A stretch of DNA of 6,622 bases, taken from assembly GCA_024762895.1 (NCBI GenBank), contig JANTGN010000149.1, positions 1 through 6,622 of the forward strand. The letters are read 5' to 3'. Numbering within the stretch: position 1 is the stretch's first letter; every line of letters begins with the position of its first letter. Positions 1 through 4,851 of the stretch are shown here, in pieces. The position numbers and the translations under genes were made by a program. This DNA is from Thiotrichales bacterium. GTDB lineage: Bacteria > Pseudomonadota > Gammaproteobacteria > J044. Under the pieces are notes generated by a model, which ran no database searches, was not told the origin of the DNA, and saw nothing but the letters and a program-made list of their open reading frames with translations.

Positions 1-390
1 GGGGATTGTGAGCTACAGATTGACTTGCGCCCCCTGCCCGGGATGGATATCGATGAGCTGCGCAACGCCCTGCACCAGCGGCTGCAACCCATCGCCGAGG
101 CGCGCGGCCTGGCACTGGAATTTGAACCGCTATTCGATGGCATACCCGCCATGGAGACCGGCGCCGATACCGAGATCGTGAAGATCGCTGAAAAACTGAC
201 GGGCCACAACAGTGACTCGGTGGCCTTTGGCACCGAGGGGCCCTACCTGAACCAACTGGGCATGGAGACCATCATCATGGGGCCCGGCGATATCGGCCTG
301 GCCCACCAGCCGGATGAGTATCTCTCGCTGTCACATATTCAGCCCACCATCGATGTGCTCAGGTCATTGATTCAGCGCTTTTGTCTATAG
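1..390 (+). CDS. argE: Acetylornithine deacetylase, C-terminal part (5' end outside window)
   Basis: The product is a metal-dependent M20-family amidohydrolase of the cytoplasm that cleaves N2-acetyl-L-ornithine to ornithine and acetate in the linear arginine pathway. The reading frame is open from base 1 and ends at TAG 388-390, giving 129 visible residues. The E. coli enzyme has about 383, so roughly the first 250, including most of the metal site, lie to the left. Visible hallmarks are ELQIDLRPLPGM (fragment residues 4-15), typical of ArgE rather than DapE, FGTEGPY (76-82), and GPGDIGLAHQPDEYL (94-108), whose His102 matches the conserved C-terminal metal ligand. An internal ATG at 43 is not a real start because conserved sequence precedes it. 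The gene converges on cls with 16 bases between the stops and no convincing terminator. argA lies about 2.6 kb downstream on the same strand. Related M20 peptidases are the alternative, but the lid motif makes argE the clear best call. Confidence 0.93.
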   Translation, partial: GDCELQIDLRPLPGMDIDELRNALHQRLQPIAEARGLALEFEPLFDGIPAMETGADTEIVKIAEKLTGHNSDSVAFGTEGPYLNQLGMETIIMGPGDIGLAHQPDEYLSLSHIQPTIDVLRSLIQRFCL

Positions 391-406
391 TCTGAAGACA
401 GCTCCG

Positions 407-1849
407 CTATTGAATCGGTGCCATTAAACGAGCAAAACGGGATGCCAGCCGATACCAGATGGGTTTTTCCTTATAATCCTTTCGCCCCACCTCACGGCAT
501 TGTGCAAAGTCCTCCATCAGCATGCACTCGACCTGCTGGGCAAAAACCCGATCGACGAATAACAGGGTAATCTCAAAGTTGATCCGAAAAGAACGATTGT
601 CAAAATTGGCCGTACCTACCATGGAGATATCCTCATCGATCAACATCACCTTCTGGTGCAGGAAGCCATCCTGGTAGCGAAAGAAGCGTATACCTGATTT
701 TTCGGCATCATTGAGATAGGTAAACGATGACAGGTAAACCAGCATATGATCGACCTTTTCAGGCAGCATCACGCGTACATCCACCCCACGAAGTACAGCC
801 AGTTCCAGCGCCGTCATGACCTGCTCATCGGGTACAAAGTAGGGACTCACTATCCATAAACGCCGCTGAGCTGTATTGATCGCATCGATAAAAAACAGGC
901 TACAGGTCTCTCGGTCATCGGCCGGCCCGCTGGGCAGAACCAGCGCGGCCGTACCCGGATTCTCGGCAACTTCAAGTTGCCAATTCAGGCCCAGATGCCC
1001 TTTATCCGTTGCCCAGAACCAGTCTTCACAGAATGCCAGTTGTACACCTTTTACCGCCGGACCTCTTAGCTCGACATGGGTATCGCGCCAGTGCCCGAAG
1101 TGACTCTTGCCGACATATTCATCGCCGACATTATGACCGCCGACAAAGGCAACCTCACCATCGACAATGACGATCTTACGATGGTTGCGAAAATTGATAC
1201 GAAAACGATTCTTCCAGCGCGTAAAGGTCGCAAATCCGCTCACCTCTATACCCTCCGCGCGTAGATCATTCAGGTAACGATCGGACAGGGCATGACTGCC
1301 AACATCATCATAGAGTAGATACACACGTACGCCGGCTCGTGCTCGGTCGATCAGCCGTTGTTTCAGCGCTTGGCCCAGTTCGTCATCCTTGATGATATAA
1401 AACTGTACCAGGACGTAACTCTGGGCCTGTTCTATGGCCTTGAAGATCGCTTCAAAGGTGGCTTCCCCATCGATTAGCAGGTGAGCGGTATTCGCCTTCG
1501 AAAAAGGCATGTTGACCAGGCTGCTGGAGACCTCCATAAACGGGGTCAGCTTATCGACCTGTACTGATTCCAGATTGGCATTTTCGAGTATGGCATCGAT
1601 GATATATCCCAGATGAGGATCACCTTGTCGTCGCGCCTTGACATAACCGGTAAAACGGTAAAAACCGAATACCGCATAAAACAAGGTGGCGATAAACGGC
1701 ATACTGATGAGTGCAATCACCCAGGCAATCGTACCCTGCGAGGTACGGCCATAATAAAGGGCATGAACGGCAAACAGGATGCCGAACAGGTAAAACAGCG
1801 AGACCAGCTCAAGGACCAACACCCATAGCTCCTGCCCCAGAACCAGCAT
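407..1849 (-). CDS. cls: Cardiolipin synthase, ClsA type (phospholipase D superfamily)
   Basis: This inner-membrane enzyme condenses two phosphatidylglycerol molecules into cardiolipin and glycerol. The protein has 480 residues, close to E. coli ClsA (486). Two hydrophobic segments near residues 9-30 and 39-61 anchor it. Two PLD domains follow, each with an intact HKD motif: His223-x-Lys225 with Asp230 (NHRKIVIVDG, 221-ff) and His398-x-Lys400 with Asp405 (FLHQKVMLID, 396-405). A GG-N pair follows the first motif (GGHN, 237-240) and GTANFDNRS (412-420) follows the second, as the family expects. The paired N-terminal membrane segments favour ClsA over ClsB/ClsC. ATG 1849 lies 2 bases after the stop of the OmpA-like gene. 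A modest AGGT at 1863-1860 (RNA sense) sits 10 bases before it, so translational coupling is likely. No separate promoter is visible, so transcription probably comes from upstream of the OmpA-like gene. The coding sequence seems intact. Confidence 0.95.
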   Translation of the reverse strand: MLVLGQELWVLVLELVSLFYLFGILFAVHALYYGRTSQGTIAWVIALISMPFIATLFYAVFGFYRFTGYVKARRQGDPHLGYIIDAILENANLESVQVDKLTPFMEVSSSLVNMPFSKANTAHLLIDGEATFEAIFKAIEQAQSYVLVQFYIIKDDELGQALKQRLIDRARAGVRVYLLYDDVGSHALSDRYLNDLRAEGIEVSGFATFTRWKNRFRINFRNHRKIVIVDGEVAFVGGHNVGDEYVGKSHFGHWRDTHVELRGPAVKGVQLAFCEDWFWATDKGHLGLNWQLEVAENPGTAALVLPSGPADDRETCSLFFIDAINTAQRRLWIVSPYFVPDEQVMTALELAVLRGVDVRVMLPEKVDHMLVYLSSFTYLNDAEKSGIRFFRYQDGFLHQKVMLIDEDISMVGTANFDNRSFRINFEITLLFVDRVFAQQVECMLMEDFAQCREVGRKDYKEKPIWYRLASRFARLMAPIQ

Positions 1850-1851
1850 GA

Positions 1852-2931
1852 TTAACGCAACCTGGTATTCATGGGATCATAGGGGATGGCAGAAGACTGT
1901 TCACTGGTACGAAATATCAGTAATTCGATCCGCCGATTGAGGGCACGTCCTTCAGGCGTCTTATTTGAAGTGCGTGGATAACGCTCGCCGTAGGCACGCG
2001 CTTCGATGCGTGATTCCGGATAACCCTGCTGCACCATGTAGTGCAGTACGGTCAGGGCGCGTTCCGATGACAGTTCCCAGTTGCTGTAAAAACGCTTTTT
2101 AAGCTCCCCGTGTATCGGTTTGTTGTCAGTAAAACCATTGACCGACAGGCTCAATGCAGGGTTGTCTTTCAGCGCCTGGGCCACACGTTTCAGGACGGCC
2201 TTACCGCGATCCGATAGGTCAGCCCCACCGGAAGGAAATAGAATGGTAGCACCCAGGGTCAGCCTGACGCCCTGGTTCTGTTGATCGACCACGACGGTCT
2301 GATACTCGGCCAGCTGTTTTTTCAGATCCTCATAGGTCTCGCTGCTCTTGAGACGATAGCGAATGGTAAAGGTCAGGTCATTAACGTTTTTACCGTAATA
2401 ACTGAGGGTGTTGTAACGACGCACCCATTCGCCGGGTCGATTGGACTCCCAGGAGACCAGCTCGAAATTCCTGGGCATTACCCAGCTATAGACGAACTGT
2501 GAATAGTCATCGGGGGTGTTCCAGTAGCCATAGTGGCCATCGGGCCGTTTCTTGCCATCCCAGCTCCTGTAAGTATAGACCCCCTTATCAACGCTCAGGC
2601 GATCATTCATGGGTTCCCAGTCCATCATGGCATAACTGCCCTGGGGAAAGACCAGCAGATCCGAGACGGCATCGGATACCTCGTCCCACTGGTACTGGTT
2701 GGGATAGATATAGAGAAACTCCCTGAGATGATCCTCCTGCGTGACACCGGCCTGTTTCCAGAAATGCACCTTGTAGGAATTGCTATCGGAGCGAATGGTG
2801 TAATAACGCAGTGAATGTTCGCCATCTTCCTGCAGAAAATGAATGTGTTCCGAGATGGTAGCTGCTGGCAGCTGCATAGACCCCAGTAACAGAAACAGTC
2901 CTGTTAGAATTCGCGATAGGGTTTTTCTCAT
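1852..2931 (-). CDS. Secreted OmpA/MotB-type peptidoglycan-binding protein with unknown N-terminal domain
   Basis: The 359-residue protein begins with a Sec signal peptide: Lys/Arg at 2-7, a hydrophobic core, and probable cleavage near LPAA (21-24). There is no lipobox Cys, so it should be soluble in the periplasm. Residues about 25-200 are unrecognised and aromatic-rich, with eight Trp (58, 82, 105, 124, 137, 150, 161, 169). They end in a beta-strand-like NDLTFTIRYR, followed by a short charged helix (about 198-210). Residues about 224-340 form an OmpA-like domain: GFTDNKPI with Asp269, SNWELSSERA with Asn284 and Arg291, and NRRIEL. The Asp and Arg correspond to residues that bind diaminopimelate in this fold, and the FTDNKPI/SNWELS wording resembles MotB. 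No transmembrane barrel is visible, so it is not a classical OmpA porin. I chose ATG 2931 because GGAG lies 5 bases before it; in-frame GTG 2937 would add two residues but has poor spacing. It is first in a two-gene unit with cls. Its biological role is unknown. Confidence 0.85.
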   Translation of the reverse strand: MRKTLSRILTGLFLLLGSMQLPAATISEHIHFLQEDGEHSLRYYTIRSDSNSYKVHFWKQAGVTQEDHLREFLYIYPNQYQWDEVSDAVSDLLVFPQGSYAMMDWEPMNDRLSVDKGVYTYRSWDGKKRPDGHYGYWNTPDDYSQFVYSWVMPRNFELVSWESNRPGEWVRRYNTLSYYGKNVNDLTFTIRYRLKSSETYEDLKKQLAEYQTVVVDQQNQGVRLTLGATILFPSGGADLSDRGKAVLKRVAQALKDNPALSLSVNGFTDNKPIHGELKKRFYSNWELSSERALTVLHYMVQQGYPESRIEARAYGERYPRTSNKTPEGRALNRRIELLIFRTSEQSSAIPYDPMNTRLR

Positions 2932-2936
2932 CTCCA

Positions 2937-2940
2937 CTCC
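2937..2940 (-). promoter_or_regulatory. Ribosome binding site choosing ATG 2931
   Basis: In RNA sense, GGAG (2940-2937) is followed by 5 bases and then ATG at 2931. The alternative in-frame GTG at 2937 overlaps this element and has GGA directly against it, so ribosome spacing favours the ATG. A second GGAG (2935-2932) touches the ATG and is too close to serve. Confidence 0.6.
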
Positions 2941-3012
2941 ATCTGTTTATTTGGCTATGGCATCATAACGTAAAGTTCGGGATTTTCCGTTATTATCCCT
3001 ATAAATACGAAT
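2941..3012. promoter_or_regulatory. Divergent promoter region between the OmpA-like gene and argA
   Basis: This AT-rich gap should hold promoters for both the minus-strand OmpA-like/cls unit and the plus-strand argA operon. On the minus strand the best -10 candidate is TATGAT (2966-2961), which would leave a leader of about 23 bases, but no good -35 lies upstream. On the plus strand TATTAT (2991-2996) and TATAAA (3000-3005) are -10 candidates, again without a convincing -35. The plus-strand candidates overlap a 22-base imperfect dyad described separately. No match to the ArgR box consensus was found by eye. The role as a promoter region follows mainly from gene orientation; the individual hexamers are weak calls. 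Confidence 0.45.
2988..3009. repeat. Imperfect inverted repeat, possible operator
   Basis: Left arm CGTTATTAT (2988-2996) and right arm ATAAATACG (3001-3009) are complementary at 7 of 9 positions around a 4-base centre CCCT. The dyad covers both plus-strand -10 candidates for argA, where a repressor could act. It lacks a U-run and does not follow a gene, so it is not a terminator. AT-rich DNA gives such partial dyads by chance, so function is uncertain. Confidence 0.3.
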
Positions 3013-3025
3013 AAGTGACTAAGTG

Positions 3026-4333
3026 ATGACACAGCCCAATCCACAGGAACAACTGATCTGGTTTCGGAACGCCGCACCTTATATCAATGCACATCGCGGG
3101 CGTTGCTTCGTGGTGCATTTCAGTGGCGAGACCATGCAGGCCGAGACCTTTGCCGGGCTGATCCATGACTTTACCCTGCTCCAGAGCCTGGGCATCAGGT
3201 TGGTACTGGTGCATGGCGCCCGCCCTCAGATCGAGGAACGCATACAGGACCAGGGCCAGCAAAGTCAGTACCACCGCGGACTGCGGATTACCGATGACCA
3301 GGCCATTACCGCGGTCCGCCAGGCCGTGGGCTGCCTGCGTATCGAGATGGAGGCCCGGCTGTCCATGAGTATTGCCAACACGCCGATGTCGGGTGCCAGG
3401 CTCAGTTGTATCTCGGGTAACTTTGTTACCGCGAGACCACTGGGCGTCATTGATGGCATCGACTATTGCCATACTGGCGAGGTCCGCAGGATCAATCACG
3501 AGGCCATTCGGCATCAGCTGGATGCTGGAAACTTCGTGCTGCTCTCGCCCATGGGTTACTCCCCCACCGGCGAGGTCTTTAATCTCAGCGCCGAGGATGT
3601 CGCCAGGGCCGCAGCCAGCAGCCTGAATGCCGACAAACTCATCTTTCTCAGCGACTGCTCCGAGCTGAAACAGGGCCCCGAACAGATGACCCCGGCCGAG
3701 GCCGAACAACTGCTCAATAATGACAGCGATCTATCGGATGAACTCAAACGCCACCTGAAGAGTGCCTTGGCCGCCTGTCAGCAGGGCGTGGATCGCGTGC
3801 ATCTGGTCGATCGCAATCGGGACGGGGCCCTGCTGGAAGAACTCTATACCCGTGATGGTTCCGGGATCCTGATAACGGCCCAGACTTACGAGCAGCTACG
3901 CCAGGCCAGTATCGAGGACGTGGGCGGCATCCTGGACCTGCTTAGCCCCCTGGAAGAGGCGGGTGTACTCGTGCGGCGTTCACGGGAACAGCTGGAACTG
4001 GAGATCGCTCATTTTCGCATCCTGGATCGCGACGGCATGATCATAGGTTGCGTGGCGCTATATCCCTTTATCGATGACCATGCCGGGGAGCTGGCCTGCC
4101 TGGTCATACATCCCGAATATCGGGGCCATGGCTATGCCGAGAGACTGCTTAAGAATATCGAGACCACCGCCAGGGGCCTGCAGCTCAGGCAGCTCTTTGT
4201 GCTCACCACCCAGACCGCGCACTGGTTCCAGGAACGCGGTTTCGTGCCTATCGATATAGAAAAGCTACCGGTCAGAAAGCGTGAACTCTACAACTATCAA
4301 CGTCGCTCAATGGCCTTTGCCAAGCAACTATGA
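3026..4333 (+). CDS. argA: N-acetylglutamate synthase (amino-acid N-acetyltransferase)
   Basis: This cytoplasmic enzyme acetylates L-glutamate with acetyl-CoA, the first step of arginine biosynthesis. The 435 residues match the E. coli two-domain enzyme (443) in length and order. Residues about 10-265 form the amino-acid-kinase-like domain that binds the feedback inhibitor in the family (PYINAHRGR 18-26, LGIRLVLVHGARPQIE 55-70, ARLSMSIANTP 110-120, SGNFVTARPLG 130-140). Residues about 290-435 form the GNAT acetyltransferase domain (GGILDLLSPLEE 300-311, RRSREQLELEI 317-327, acetyl-CoA loop around RGHGYA 366-371, LFVLTTQTAHWFQERGF 390-406, YNYQRRS 422-428). ATG 3026 is preferred; an in-frame GTG directly before it would add one residue. 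AAGTGA (3013-3018), 7 bases upstream, is a weak ribosome site. The stop TGA overlaps the lemA start by ATGA, so argA heads an operon with lemA and the DUF2207 gene. Arginine inhibition is known for the family but cannot be read here. Confidence 0.96.
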   Translation: MTQPNPQEQLIWFRNAAPYINAHRGRCFVVHFSGETMQAETFAGLIHDFTLLQSLGIRLVLVHGARPQIEERIQDQGQQSQYHRGLRITDDQAITAVRQAVGCLRIEMEARLSMSIANTPMSGARLSCISGNFVTARPLGVIDGIDYCHTGEVRRINHEAIRHQLDAGNFVLLSPMGYSPTGEVFNLSAEDVARAAASSLNADKLIFLSDCSELKQGPEQMTPAEAEQLLNNDSDLSDELKRHLKSALAACQQGVDRVHLVDRNRDGALLEELYTRDGSGILITAQTYEQLRQASIEDVGGILDLLSPLEEAGVLVRRSREQLELEIAHFRILDRDGMIIGCVALYPFIDDHAGELACLVIHPEYRGHGYAERLLKNIETTARGLQLRQLFVLTTQTAHWFQERGFVPIDIEKLPVRKRELYNYQRRSMAFAKQL

Positions 4334-4851
4334 GCTGGGGCATCGGCCTGATCATAGCGGGACTGCTGTTGTTCGGGATCTTCCTCTACAATCGCTTTGT
4401 CACGCTTAGAAACCAGACCCTGGCCGCCTGGAGTGATATCGACGTACAGTTAAAACGCCGTCACGACCTGATCCCCAAGCTGATCGACGCAGTCAAACAG
4501 TACGCCGCCTACGAGCAGTCCACCCTCGAGGCCGTGACCGAACTGCGCAGCCAGAGTGAACGACTCAATGACCCCGAGGACAAGGGGCGCCTGGAGTCCC
4601 TGCTCGGTGCGCAGGTGCAAAAACTCATTGCCCTGGCCGAAGACTATCCGGAGCTCAAGGCCAATCGAAGCTTTCTGTCCCTGCAGCAGGATATCTCACA
4701 GGTAGAGCATGACCTGCAACATGCCCGCCGTTACTACAACGGCTCGGTCAGGATGCTCAATACGCGGGTGGACAGCTTCCCCGACCTGCTGATTGCTCGA
4801 TTTTTCGGCTTCAGGCATGCTGAGTATTTCCAGTTAGACGAGGATTCATGA
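4330..4851 (+). CDS. lemA: LemA family membrane protein
   Basis: The 173-residue protein has a short N-terminal hydrophobic anchor (about residues 3-20) followed by a soluble helical domain, predicted outside the cytoplasm as in other LemA proteins. Family hallmarks are clear: NRFVTLRNQTLAAWSDIDVQ (21-40), LKRRHDLIPKLIDAVKQYAAYE (41-62, read with conserved RRHDLIP and K), and near the C-terminus RRYYNGSVRMLNTRVDSFPD (133-152) then FFGFRHAEYFQ (158-168). The middle (about 65-130) is the usual long helical hairpin. Length is normal for the family. No biochemical activity is established for LemA. The ATG overlaps the argA stop by 4 bases and has no clear ribosome site of its own, so translation probably depends on ribosomes finishing argA. 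The stop in turn overlaps the start of the DUF2207 gene, a partner often found beside lemA in bacterial genomes. Confidence 0.92.
   Translation: MSWGIGLIIAGLLLFGIFLYNRFVTLRNQTLAAWSDIDVQLKRRHDLIPKLIDAVKQYAAYEQSTLEAVTELRSQSERLNDPEDKGRLESLLGAQVQKLIALAEDYPELKANRSFLSLQQDISQVEHDLQHARRYYNGSVRMLNTRVDSFPDLLIARFFGFRHAEYFQLDEDS
4840..4844 (+). promoter_or_regulatory. Ribosome binding site for the DUF2207 gene
   Basis: GAGGA lies inside the last codons of lemA, 3 bases before ATG 4848 (about 4 if counted from GAGG). A second in-frame ATG at 4857 is 12 bases away, which is less suitable. The site together with the ATGA overlap supports 4848 as the start, and unlike lemA this gene can recruit ribosomes directly. 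Confidence 0.55.

Noticed and set aside
382..400. TGTCT ... AGACA inverted repeat at the end of argE as a terminator
   Set aside because: The stem is 5 bases with a 9-base loop and no U-run, too weak to call a terminator.
2330..2375. Homology between the OmpA-like N-terminal domain (FTIRYR) and the DUF2207 domain (YRIRYR)
   Set aside because: The match covers about ten residues of a common beta-strand pattern and nothing around it aligns. It is not enough to claim shared ancestry without a profile comparison.
2281..2814. Plus-strand open frames opposite the OmpA-like gene
   Set aside because: They overlap each other in different frames, have no ribosome sites, and lie antisense to a gene with a signal peptide and a conserved domain. 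Plus-strand frames at 876-1264 and 1613-1828 opposite cls fail for the same reasons.
2941..3025. ArgR operator (ARG box) upstream of argA
   Set aside because: No segment shows the paired TGAAT/ATTCA arms. The nearby dyad has different arms.
2999..3709. Long open frame (236 codons) on the minus strand opposite argA
   Set aside because: It lies wholly antisense to the well-conserved argA coding sequence, its translation is low-complexity and unlike any known protein, and GC-rich genes often leave such open antisense frames.
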